DNA of 7,194 nt, taken from contig CAZAQG010000101.1 in assembly GCA_964487445.1 (NCBI GenBank), positions 1-7,194 of the forward strand, written 5' to 3'. The notes under the pieces are model-generated. The model was not told the origin of the DNA, did not search any database, and saw only the letters and a list, made by a program, of their open reading frames with translations. Each line of letters starts with the position of its first letter. Position 1 is the stretch's first letter. The translations under genes were made by a program, and so were the position numbers. Positions 1-7,171 of the stretch are shown in pieces. Source of the DNA: BMS3Abin12 sp964487445 (GTDB lineage: Bacteria; Pseudomonadota; Gammaproteobacteria; 21-64-14).

Positions 1-1
1 A

Positions 2-87
2 TGGTGCCGACGGCCGGACTCGAACCGGCACGGCTTTCGCCACCGCCCCCTCAAGACGGCGTGTCTACCAAATTCCACCACGTCGGC
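2..87 (-). tRNA. tRNA-Leu (anticodon GAG)
   Basis: This 86-nt tRNA, read on the minus strand, decodes CUC and CUU leucine codons. The acceptor stem is a perfect 7 bp (GCCGACG with CGTCGGC), followed by A73 and an encoded CCA end. The anticodon stem CCGTC/GGCGG (one G-U pair) encloses the loop TTGAGGG, which places GAG at positions 34-36. The T arm is GCCGG-TTCGAGT-CCGGC. A long variable arm with a GGC-GAAA-GCC hairpin marks it as a class II tRNA, as expected for leucine. Its 5' end lies 28 bases after the secG stop on the same strand with no visible promoter between them, so it is probably co-transcribed with secG and released by processing. A leucine tRNA directly after secG is a conserved gammaproteobacterial arrangement. 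Confidence 0.97.
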
Positions 88-95
88 GAGATCGA

Positions 96-108
96 CCGGC
101 GCTGCCGG
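96..108 (-). other. Short GC hairpin between secG and tRNA-Leu
   Basis: A 5-bp stem CCGGC/GCCGG with a three-base loop lies in the 28-base spacer between the secG stop and the tRNA 5' end. No U-tract follows it, so it is not a convincing intrinsic terminator. It could mark the start of the tRNA leader that is trimmed during processing. With so short a stem in GC-rich DNA it may also be chance. Confidence 0.25.
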
Positions 109-115
109 CGGCGGG

Positions 116-481
116 CTATTTCCCTCCCTTGGGAGGCTTGGGTGCCGCGGGCGGCAGGTCCGACGGCACCGTGCCCTTGGCCGGTACTGCGGGGGCGCTC
201 TGGGTCGGGACCGGCGGGAGGTTCTGTTCGGCGATGCTCTTGCGCTCGATCTTCTGGCCGGAGAGATAGGCCAGGGTCAAGCTGGTAATGAAAAAGAACG
301 TCGCCAGCACCGCCGTAGTCCGGGAGAGGAACGATGCCGACCCGCGCGAGCCGAACACGGTCCCCGAGGCGCCCGCGCCGAAGGCGGCGCCCGCATCGGC
401 TCCCTTCCCGTGCTGCAACAGGATCAGGACGACCAGCGTGATCGCCAACAGGAAATGAAACAACAGCAACAGGGCGTGCAT
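116..481 (-). CDS. secG: Protein-export translocase subunit SecG
   Basis: SecG is the small, non-essential membrane subunit of the SecYEG channel and assists SecA-driven protein export across the inner membrane. The 121-residue product has the family layout: a first membrane helix at about residues 3-22, a glycine/alanine-rich cytoplasmic loop with the hallmark HGKGADAGAAFGAGAS (24-39) and VFGSRGS (42-48), and a second helix at about 55-74. A Pro/Ala/Lys-rich hydrophilic tail follows to the end. E. coli SecG is 110 residues; the extra length here is in the low-complexity tail. The ATG start is well constrained because an in-frame TGA lies four codons upstream. There is no clear Shine-Dalgarno sequence next to the ATG. 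The gene sits 74 bases after tpiA and 28 bases before tRNA-Leu, probably in one transcript. Confidence 0.95.
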   Translation of the reverse strand: MHALLLLFHFLLAITLVVLILLQHGKGADAGAAFGAGASGTVFGSRGSASFLSRTTAVLATFFFITSLTLAYLSGQKIERKSIAEQNLPPVPTQSAPAVPAKGTVPSDLPPAAPKPPKGGK

Positions 482-547
482 GCGATGCCGTCAGCCGTTT
501 TCCGAATTGAGATTGCGCGGCACCCGCAGAACCCCTCCGCGACCCCG

Positions 548-564
548 GCGGGCGTTCAGCCCGC
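548..564 (-). other. Hairpin overlapping the tpiA stop codon
   Basis: On the minus strand GCGGGC-TGAAC-GCCCGC forms a perfect 6-bp GC stem whose loop contains the TGA stop of tpiA. No U-tract follows, so it is not a standard intrinsic terminator. It could stabilise the 3' end of an upstream message, pause RNA polymerase, or tune secG relative to tpiA. The role is inferred; only the base pairing is seen. Confidence 0.4.
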
Positions 565-1308
565 GGCGCGGCAGATAGTGAGGAATTCCTCGGCCTTCAG
601 CGATGCGCCGCCGATGAGTCCGCCGTCGATATCCTCCATTGCGAACAGCTCCCCAGCGTTGGAACCCTTGACGCTGCCGCCATGAAGGATGCGGATTCGC
701 TCCGCGATTGTACCATCCCGCGCCGCGATCCGGGCACGGATGAATGCATGGACCTCCTGGGCCTGCTCCGGACCCCCGGTCTTGCCGGTCCCGATGGCCC
801 ACACCGGCTCATAGGCGATCACCGAACCGGCGAGTCCGGTCTCACCGGCCGCCTCCAGCACCGCGTCGATCTGACGCCCGACGACCTGCTCGGTGATCCC
901 GCTTTCCCGCTCCTCGATCAACTCGCCGACGCACAGAATGGGGATCAGGCCCGCGCGCCGCGCAGCGAGAAACTTGCGCGCCACCAGGGCATCGTCCTCG
1001 CCATACAGGATGCGCCGCTCCGAGTGGCCCACGATGGCATAGCGGCAACCCAGCTCGACCAGCATCGGCGCCCCCACTTCCCCGGTGTAGGCGCCCTCGT
1101 CCTGATCGCTCACATCCTGAGCGCCCCAAGCGACCGACGTACCGGCGAGCAACCCGGCCACCTTCGGAATGTGGACGAAGGCCGGGCAGACCACGATATC
1201 CGCCGCGCTCACCGTCTGCGCCCCGGCGCGGATCCCCTCCGCCAAGCGCTCGACGCCGGCCAGCGTCCCGTTCAACTTCCAGTTCCCGGCCACCAGCTTG
1301 CGTCGCAT
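556..1308 (-). CDS. tpiA: Triose-phosphate isomerase
   Basis: TpiA interconverts dihydroxyacetone phosphate and glyceraldehyde 3-phosphate in glycolysis and gluconeogenesis, acting in the cytoplasm as a dimeric TIM barrel. At 250 residues it has the usual family length. The catalytic set is complete: Asn9 and Lys11 in GNWKLNG, the electrophilic His95 in GHSERR, and the general base Glu167 in YEPVWAIGTGKT, which also holds the mobile phosphate-gripping loop 6. The phosphate-binding segments GGSVKGSNA (220-228) and GGLIGGASL (229-237) are present. The start is backed by GAGGT placed 6 bases before the ATG. It lies 92 bases after glmM, with a candidate promoter of its own in that gap, and 74 bases before secG. 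In E. coli tpiA is not in this cluster, so its position here is a useful lineage marker. Confidence 0.98.
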   Translation of the reverse strand: MRRKLVAGNWKLNGTLAGVERLAEGIRAGAQTVSAADIVVCPAFVHIPKVAGLLAGTSVAWGAQDVSDQDEGAYTGEVGAPMLVELGCRYAIVGHSERRILYGEDDALVARKFLAARRAGLIPILCVGELIEERESGITEQVVGRQIDAVLEAAGETGLAGSVIAYEPVWAIGTGKTGGPEQAQEVHAFIRARIAARDGTIAERIRILHGGSVKGSNAGELFAMEDIDGGLIGGASLKAEEFLTICRAAG

Positions 1309-1353
1309 TCCCCCACCTCGTCCTGTTCAACCGCCTGCCAGAAAGCGCCCGCC

Positions 1354-1382
1354 AGCTTAGCGGGGGATGCTTGGAAAATCAA
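1354..1382 (-). promoter_or_regulatory. Candidate sigma-70-type promoter for tpiA
   Basis: On the minus strand TTGATT (1377-1382) is separated by 17 bases from TAAGCT (1354-1359), upstream of the tpiA start. The -35 matches TTGACA at four of six positions and the -10 matches TATAAT at three of six, so the match is modest, but the spacing is ideal and the A/T content stands out in GC-rich surroundings. It would let tpiA and secG be expressed independently of glmM. Confidence 0.4.
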
Positions 1383-1411
1383 ACAAAATCCGCCCCGATC
1401 TCACCCGGCGG
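1375..1411 (-). terminator. Weak candidate terminator at the end of glmM
   Basis: On the minus strand CCGCC (1407-1411) can pair with GGCGG (1390-1394) around a 12-base loop that contains the glmM stop. A T-rich run, ATTTTGTTTGATTTT (1375-1389), follows. The stem is only 5 bp and the T-run is interrupted, so any termination is probably partial. It overlaps the -35 of the candidate tpiA promoter. Confidence 0.28.
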
Positions 1412-2768
1412 CGGGCCGGGCGGCCAGCGCCGCTTCCACGGCCCCCGCCAGTTCCTGCGCCAGCCGCTCGACCTGACCGGCATCGACTCCTTCGACCATC
1501 ACCCGGATCAGCGGTTCGGTCCCGGAGGGCCGCAACAGCACCCGCCCGCGGCCGTTGAGCCGGGCCTCGACGGCGCGCACCGCTTCCTCGATCCCCGGCG
1601 GCACGAGCGTTGGACCCCCGTTCTGGCGCGTGCGGACGTTGACCATGCACTGTGGGTACTTGGTCATCCCGGCGCGCAGTTCGTGCAATGTCCGCCCGGT
1701 CTCGCGCATCGCCCACAAGACCTGAAGGGCGGTGACAATGCCGTCGCCGCTGTGCGAGCGATCCAGGCAGATGATATGCCCCGAGGACTCCCCCCCGAGA
1801 GTCCAGCCGCGCTCGAGCAACACCTCCATGATGTAGCGGTCGCCCACCGGCGTGCGATGAAAGTCGATGCCGCACGCACGCAACGCGTGCTCCAGGCCGA
1901 GATTGCTCATCACGGTGCCGACCACCGCGCCATCGAGCATGTCGTGCTCCTTGCGGAAGCGGGCGAGGATATAGAGCACCTCGTCCCCGTCCACCAAGTC
2001 TCCGTTCGCGTCCACCAGGATCGCCCGGTCGCCGTCGCCGTCGAGCGCGATGCCCAGATCGGCGCCGTGCTCGCGCACAGCCGCCTGCAACATCCCCGGC
2101 GCGGTGGAGCCGCAGCCGGCATTGATGTTGAGCCCGTCCGGGTCCACGCCGATCCCGATCACGTCCGCGCCCAATTCATCGAGCACGCTGGGCGCCACGT
2201 GATAGCTCGCGCCGTTGGCGCAGTCCACAACCACTTTCAGGCCCCGCAGGTGAACACCGTGCGGGATCGTGCTCTTGCAGAACTCGATGTAACGCCCGGC
2301 GGCGTCGGCCACCCGCTCCGCCTTGCCCAGTCGCGCCGGGTCCACGGTCTCCATATCCTGCCCCAAGACCGCCTCGATCTCCACCTCCAGTTCATCGGGG
2401 AACTTGTTGCCGTCGGCCGCGAAGAACTTGATGCCGTTGTCGTAGTACGGATTGTGCGAGGCGCTGACCACGATCCCGGCGCAGGCGTGCAGCGTGCGGG
2501 TAAGGTAGGCCACGGCCGGCGTCGGCATCGGACCGGAGAGCAGGACATCCACACCGGCGGCGGACAGGCCCGCCTCCAGCGCCGACTCGAACATATACCC
2601 GGAGATTCGGGTATCCTTCCCGATCAGGACCTTGCCCCCGCATCCGTGAGCCAGGACCCGGCCCACGGCCCACCCCAGCTTGAGCACGAACTCCACGGTA
2701 GCGGGAAATTCCCCGACGTGGCCGCGGATTCCGTCGGTCCCGAAATAGCGTTTGGTCACAACCCCCAT
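1401..2768 (-). CDS. glmM: Phosphoglucosamine mutase
   Basis: GlmM converts glucosamine 6-phosphate to glucosamine 1-phosphate, the step that commits carbon to UDP-GlcNAc for peptidoglycan and lipopolysaccharide. The 455-residue protein has the four-domain alpha-D-phosphohexomutase layout. The N-terminal signature YFGTDGIRG is at residues 8-16. The phosphoserine loop VSASHNP (101-107) has catalytic Ser104. The magnesium loop DGDGDR is at 243-248, the sugar-binding loop GGESSGH at 325-331, and the C-terminal phosphate-binding RPSGTEP at 413-419. The serine must be phosphorylated for activity in this family. The ATG is supported by GGGGAG 6 bases upstream (2775-2780); an in-frame GTG three codons later would align more closely with E. 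coli GlmM but has a poorer RBS position. It follows folP by 58 bases, as in E. coli. Confidence 0.98.
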   Translation of the reverse strand: MGVVTKRYFGTDGIRGHVGEFPATVEFVLKLGWAVGRVLAHGCGGKVLIGKDTRISGYMFESALEAGLSAAGVDVLLSGPMPTPAVAYLTRTLHACAGIVVSASHNPYYDNGIKFFAADGNKFPDELEVEIEAVLGQDMETVDPARLGKAERVADAAGRYIEFCKSTIPHGVHLRGLKVVVDCANGASYHVAPSVLDELGADVIGIGVDPDGLNINAGCGSTAPGMLQAAVREHGADLGIALDGDGDRAILVDANGDLVDGDEVLYILARFRKEHDMLDGAVVGTVMSNLGLEHALRACGIDFHRTPVGDRYIMEVLLERGWTLGGESSGHIICLDRSHSGDGIVTALQVLWAMRETGRTLHELRAGMTKYPQCMVNVRTRQNGGPTLVPPGIEEAVRAVEARLNGRGRVLLRPSGTEPLIRVMVEGVDAGQVERLAQELAGAVEAALAARPAAG

Positions 2769-2774
2769 TGCGTT

Positions 2775-2780
2775 CTCCCC
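2775..2780 (-). promoter_or_regulatory. Ribosome binding site of glmM
   Basis: GGGGAG on the minus strand, within GAGGGGAG, stands 6 bases before the ATG at 2768. It favours that ATG over the in-frame GTG three codons downstream. Confidence 0.7.
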
Positions 2781-2826
2781 TCAATTCAGCGACCGGCCGG
2801 CTGCGCCGATCGATCGTATGGGAATA

Positions 2827-3696
2827 CTACCCCCGGGCCCCGCCGCCCGCACCGCCGGCGATCGGCGCCCGAGCGTCGCGCACCGCCGCCGCCCAGCGCA
2901 CCGCGTCCACGGTCGCCGCGACGTCGTGGGCACGAACCAACGACGCGCCCTGCCGGACCGCCAGGGCGGCGGCCGCGACACCGCCCGCCAGCCGTTCGCC
3001 CACCGCGCGTCCCAGCACCCGCCCGAAGACCGATTTGCGCGACAGACCCACGAGAATCGGCCGCCCCAGCGCCTGCAATGTGTCCAGATGCCGCAGCAGG
3101 AGCAGGTTGTGCCCGGTGGATTTCCCGAATCCGAAACCCGGATCCACGATCACCCGCTCCGGCGCAATGCCCGCCGACGCGCACGCGGCCAGGCGCCCGG
3201 CCAGGAACTCGCGCACCTCCCGCACCACGTCCCCGTAGCGGGGCGTCTCCTGCATCGTGCGCGGCTCGCCCTGCAGGTGCATCAGGCACACCGGGACTCC
3301 CAGCCCGGTGATCGCCTCCAGGGCCCCGGGCAGGCGCAGGGCCCGGACGTCGTTGATCATCCCGCCGCCGGCTGCAACCGCCGCACGCATGACCTCGGGC
3401 TTGCTGGTATCCACAGAGATCGGCACGGACAGCCCGGAACTCAAGGCCCGGATCACGGGTACCAGCCGTGTGATCTCTTCCTCGGCAGTCACCGGCGCCG
3501 CACCCGGGCGCGTGGACTCGGCGCCGACATCGATCAGCGCGGCGCCCTCGGCGACCATCGCATGGGCGTGCGCGACGGCCGCCTCCGGGTCGAGGAAGCG
3601 CCCGCCGTCGGAGAAGGAATCGGGGGTGACATTGAGCACCCCCATGACCCGGGGAGAGCCGAGATCCAGGGATTTTCCGGCGCAGTCCAGGATCAT
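2827..3696 (-). CDS. folP: Dihydropteroate synthase
   Basis: FolP condenses 6-hydroxymethyl-7,8-dihydropterin diphosphate with p-aminobenzoate to give dihydropteroate in folate synthesis, and is the target of sulfonamides. The 289-residue TIM-barrel protein shows the conserved elements in order: MGVLNVTPDSFSDGG (18-32) for diphosphate and metal binding, DVGAESTRPGA (56-66), SVDTSKPEV (94-102), IND (114-116), MHLQGEPRTMQ (139-149), DPGFGFGKS (185-193) with pterin-binding Asp185, SRKS (219-222), and RAHD (255-258). The C-terminus ends in a Gly/Ala-rich tail. The ATG matches the family N-terminus, and an in-frame TGA seven codons upstream excludes a longer form. No Shine-Dalgarno is visible: the bases just before the ATG are CCTCCCCC. 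It lies 244 bases after ftsH and 58 bases before glmM. Confidence 0.98.
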   Translation of the reverse strand: MILDCAGKSLDLGSPRVMGVLNVTPDSFSDGGRFLDPEAAVAHAHAMVAEGAALIDVGAESTRPGAAPVTAEEEITRLVPVIRALSSGLSVPISVDTSKPEVMRAAVAAGGGMINDVRALRLPGALEAITGLGVPVCLMHLQGEPRTMQETPRYGDVVREVREFLAGRLAACASAGIAPERVIVDPGFGFGKSTGHNLLLLRHLDTLQALGRPILVGLSRKSVFGRVLGRAVGERLAGGVAAAALAVRQGASLVRAHDVAATVDAVRWAAAVRDARAPIAGGAGGGARG

Positions 3697-3788
3697 GGGG
3701 GAGGCATACGGGGATCATCGGGGGCCGCGGGAGGCAACGCGCGCGCGGCGCGCCGCCCGGTCCGCCCCGCGGAATCGGGCAAACCGAT

Positions 3789-3830
3789 CCACCGGACGAT
3801 CCGACTCGTTCGACGAGCCCGACCGGTTGG
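3789..3830 (-). repeat. Imperfect inverted repeat in the folP leader
   Basis: The core on the minus strand is GGCTCGT-CGA-ACGAGTC, a 7-bp stem with one G-U pair and a three-base loop. Outer arms CCAACCGG and CCGGTGG can pair with one bulged A, giving a long interrupted hairpin of 42 bases. No U-tract follows. It may be an RNA structure that influences folP expression or transcript stability downstream of ftsH; that role is inferred. Confidence 0.4.
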
Positions 3831-3895
3831 CCGATACCCGCCACTGCGTACACACGACATCAGGATGCCTGGAAATGCCCGCACGGCCCGCCGAC

Positions 3896-3935
3896 CATCC
3901 GCGAGCGTAACGAGCCGCGCCGAAACGAGCGGATG
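3896..3935 (-). repeat. Inverted repeat just after the ftsH stop
   Basis: Perfect 7-base arms CATCCGC (3929-3935 read on minus) and GCGGATG (3896-3902 read on minus) flank a 26-base spacer that contains GCTCGTT twice. The first arm begins 6 bases after the ftsH TGA. With no U-tract it is not a standard terminator; a 3'-end stabilising structure for ftsH mRNA is possible. Confidence 0.35.
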
Positions 3936-3940
3936 CGCCC

Positions 3941-5869
<1,929 letters not shown>

Positions 5870-5874
5870 AACAC

Positions 5875-5881
5875 CACCTCC
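5875..5881 (-). promoter_or_regulatory. Ribosome binding site deciding the TTG start of ftsH
   Basis: GGAGGTG on the minus strand is the strongest Shine-Dalgarno match in the window. The GGAGG core is 7 bases from the TTG at 5869 and 16 bases from the in-frame ATG at 5860, which favours TTG initiation and a three-residue N-terminal extension (Met-Asn-Asp). Confidence 0.7.
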
Positions 5882-5883
5882 GG

Positions 5884-5928
5884 TACGGCGCCTGCGGAAC
5901 CGGACGCGCCGGGGCCCGCCGAGCCGTA
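5884..5928 (-). promoter_or_regulatory. ftsH leader with possible hairpin
   Basis: The 72-base rlmE-ftsH gap contains perfect arms TACGGC (5923-5928) and GCCGTA (5884-5889), ending just before the ftsH ribosome binding site, so folding could affect ftsH translation. A good -10-like TATAGT (5941-5946 on minus) overlaps the rlmE stop, but I find no matching -35 at proper spacing and no clear sigma-32 promoter. A separate ftsH promoter is therefore unproven. Confidence 0.25.
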
Positions 5929-5941
5929 TGACTTCACCATA

Positions 5942-6562
5942 CTATACCTTCAAACCCCGGGCCAAGAGATAGACCTCAGCGCTACGCGCCCGAGACGCCT
6001 CCGGCTTACGAATCAGGACCTTGGTGAATCCCAGTCGCAACTCCTTCAGCAGCGGGTCGAACCCCGCCCCCTGGAACATTTTCACCAGCAGATCACCGCC
6101 CGGGTGCAGCACCTCGCGGGCCCATTCCACGGCCAGTTCCGCCAGATAGACCACCCGCGGCTGGTCGACCATCCGCATCCCGCTGATATTGGGGGCCATG
6201 TCCGACATTACAAGGTGCGCGCGGCGCGCCCCGAGCCGCTCGCGCAACACCTCCAGGGGCTGCGGCTCGCGGAAGTCCCCCTGGATGAACTCTACCCCGG
6301 GTAGCGGCTCCATCGCCAAGATATCGAGCGCGATGACCACCCCGCCGGGTGCAACCCGACGGGCGGCGAACTGGGACCAACTCCCCGGGGCCGCGCCGAG
6401 ATCGATCACGATCCGCCCCGGGCGCAGGATCCGATCGCGGTCCTGAATCTCCTGGAGTTTATAGACCGCGCGCGAGCGAAATCCCTCCTTGCGGGCGCGC
6501 TGCACGTAGGGATCTTCACGATGCTCGCGCAGCCAGCGTTGGCTGCTCTTGGTGCGCGCCAT
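5942..6562 (-). CDS. rlmE: 23S rRNA (uridine2552-2'-O)-methyltransferase RlmE
   Basis: RlmE (also FtsJ/RrmJ) methylates the 2'-OH of U2552 in the A-loop of 23S rRNA, using S-adenosylmethionine, late in 50S assembly. The 206-residue Rossmann-fold protein has the SAM-binding motif DLGAAPGSWSQ (54-64), an acidic residue at the end of strand 2 (Asp80), GDF (95-97), and the SDMAPNISG motif (120-128). The catalytic tetrad Lys35, Asp121, Lys161 and Glu196 lines up with E. coli K38-D124-K164-E199 at a constant offset of three. The N-terminal RSRAVYKLQEI (29-39) and C-terminal RKPEASRARSAEVYLL (185-200) are family hallmarks. GAGG lies about 11 bases before the ATG, a loose RBS. The gene starts 13 bases after the small membrane ORF and precedes ftsH, as in E. 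coli. Confidence 0.98.
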   Translation of the reverse strand: MARTKSSQRWLREHREDPYVQRARKEGFRSRAVYKLQEIQDRDRILRPGRIVIDLGAAPGSWSQFAARRVAPGGVVIALDILAMEPLPGVEFIQGDFREPQPLEVLRERLGARRAHLVMSDMAPNISGMRMVDQPRVVYLAELAVEWAREVLHPGGDLLVKMFQGAGFDPLLKELRLGFTKVLIRKPEASRARSAEVYLLARGLKV

Positions 6563-6575
6563 GGATAGGATCGCC

Positions 6576-6848
6576 TCAGCGCCGACGCGTATCGTCCCGC
6601 CCGCGCGCCTCCCGGCGCAGCACGCGGCGGGTGCGGAGCAGTATCCATAACATCCCCGCCACCCCGTAGCCCCCGAGCAACGCGAATTGCGCCGGCGCCC
6701 CGCCGGCGAGGCGCTCCTGCAGTGCCGCCAGCAGCCCTCCGCCGACGAGTATCACACCGAGTTCGAGCTTCACGCCGTTGAAGGGGCTCGGCTCGACGCT
6801 GAACCGGCGCCGCGGGCGTGCTATCTTGAAAAGAGATTCATCCTGCAT
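6576..6848 (-). CDS. Small two-helix membrane protein, family not recognised
   Basis: I do not recognise this 90-residue product. It has an arginine-rich start (RPRRR, 11-15), two likely membrane helices at about 28-43 and 54-72, joined by a short loop, and a strongly basic tail beginning RTRRVLRRE (72-80) that would favour a cytoplasmic C-terminus. Its stop is 13 bases before the rlmE ATG on the same strand, which suggests co-transcription. From about codon 11 onwards third positions are mostly G or C, as in the surrounding genes; the first ten codons are not, and they overlap the proposed yhbY promoter. The ATG at 6848 has only a weak GAG 5 bases upstream. A later start, such as GTG at 6773 (codon 26) just before the first helix, is possible. 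A role in translation or membranes is not shown. Confidence 0.6.
   Translation of the reverse strand: MQDESLFKIARPRRRFSVEPSPFNGVKLELGVILVGGGLLAALQERLAGGAPAQFALLGGYGVAGMLWILLRTRRVLRREARGRDDTRRR
6799..6827 (+). promoter_or_regulatory. Candidate extended -10 promoter for yhbY
   Basis: TATCTT (6822-6827) matches TATAAT at four of six positions and is preceded by TG one base upstream (extended -10). A poor -35-like CTGAAC (6799-6804) sits 17 bases before it. Transcription would begin near 6834, about 40 bases before the yhbY ATG. It lies inside the 5' part of the divergent small ORF as annotated. Confidence 0.45.
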
Positions 6849-6872
6849 ATCACTCGAGGTACTCCAAGCCCT

Positions 6873-7166
6873 ATGGACCTGACGGGAAAACAGCGGCGTG
6901 CGCTACGCGCCCGCGCGCAACGCCTCAAGCCGTTGGTCATCGTCGGCGAGGCCGGTGTCAGCGACGGCGTACTGGAAGAGATCCGGCGCTGCCTGGCCCA
7001 TCACCAACTGCTCAAGGTCCGGGTCAACGCCGCCGACCGCGCGCAGCGCGAGGGGCTCATCGAGCGCATCCGGACCGCGATCGACGCCGAACTCATCGCC
7101 CGCGTCGGACACGTCGCAACGCTGTTCCGCGCCAACCCGAAGCGCCCGCCGATCCCGCTCGGCTAG
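6873..7166 (+). CDS. yhbY: CRM-domain ribosome assembly RNA-binding protein YhbY
   Basis: YhbY is a small cytoplasmic RNA-binding protein of the CRM family that associates with pre-50S particles. The 97-residue product has exactly the length of E. coli YhbY. It shows the family start MDLTGKQRRALRA, the LKP segment (18-20), the GxxG RNA-contact loop Gly25-Glu-Ala-Gly28 followed by VSDGVLEEI, then HHQLLKVRV (43-51), and the C-terminal VGHVATLFR (78-86) strand. The frame stays open upstream to an ATG at 6687, but the family alignment places the start at 6873. The RBS is weak: GAGGT lies 12 bases before the ATG. It is transcribed away from the small ORF and rlmE, with 24 bases between the two start codons. 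Divergence from rlmE is the standard gammaproteobacterial layout. Confidence 0.96.
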   Translation: MDLTGKQRRALRARAQRLKPLVIVGEAGVSDGVLEEIRRCLAHHQLLKVRVNAADRAQREGLIERIRTAIDAELIARVGHVATLFRANPKRPPIPLG

Positions 7167-7171
7167 GGTTT

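Larger units (their letters stand above)
3697..3940 (-). other. ftsH-folP intergenic region with leader-like structure
   Basis: This 244-base gap is the longest in the window. It contains two inverted repeats (listed separately) and no clear promoter. An open frame on the minus strand (GTG at 3884, stop at 3693-3695) crosses most of it and its TGA overlaps the folP ATG as ATGA. Its 63-residue product is arginine- and proline-rich and matches no family I know. Its third codon positions are less GC-biased than the neighbouring genes and it has no RBS, so I do not call it a gene. Translation through it could still deliver ribosomes to folP, which lacks an RBS. Confidence 0.45.

Noticed and set aside
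682..1476. Plus-strand open frame (264 codons) opposite tpiA
   Set aside because: Antisense to a fully conserved tpiA; no domain and no RBS support.
1371..3311. Long plus-strand open frame (646 codons) opposite glmM and folP
   Set aside because: It lies antisense to two genes with complete catalytic motifs, its product is His/Arg/Pro-rich with no domain, and such open frames are expected opposite GC-rich genes.
3693..3884. 63-codon minus-strand frame between ftsH and folP as a protein-coding gene
   Set aside because: GTG start without an RBS, Arg/Pro-rich product, and third positions less GC-biased than real neighbours. Kept only as a possible coupling leader.
5870..5960. Heat-shock (sigma-32) promoter for ftsH
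   Set aside because: A TTGAAG-like -35 exists near the rlmE end, but no CCCCAT-type -10 follows at the required spacing.
6687..6872. N-terminal extension of yhbY from an upstream ATG at 6687
   Set aside because: YhbY homologues are about 97 residues and begin at the ATG at 6873; the extension is antisense to the small membrane ORF and lies upstream of the proposed promoter.
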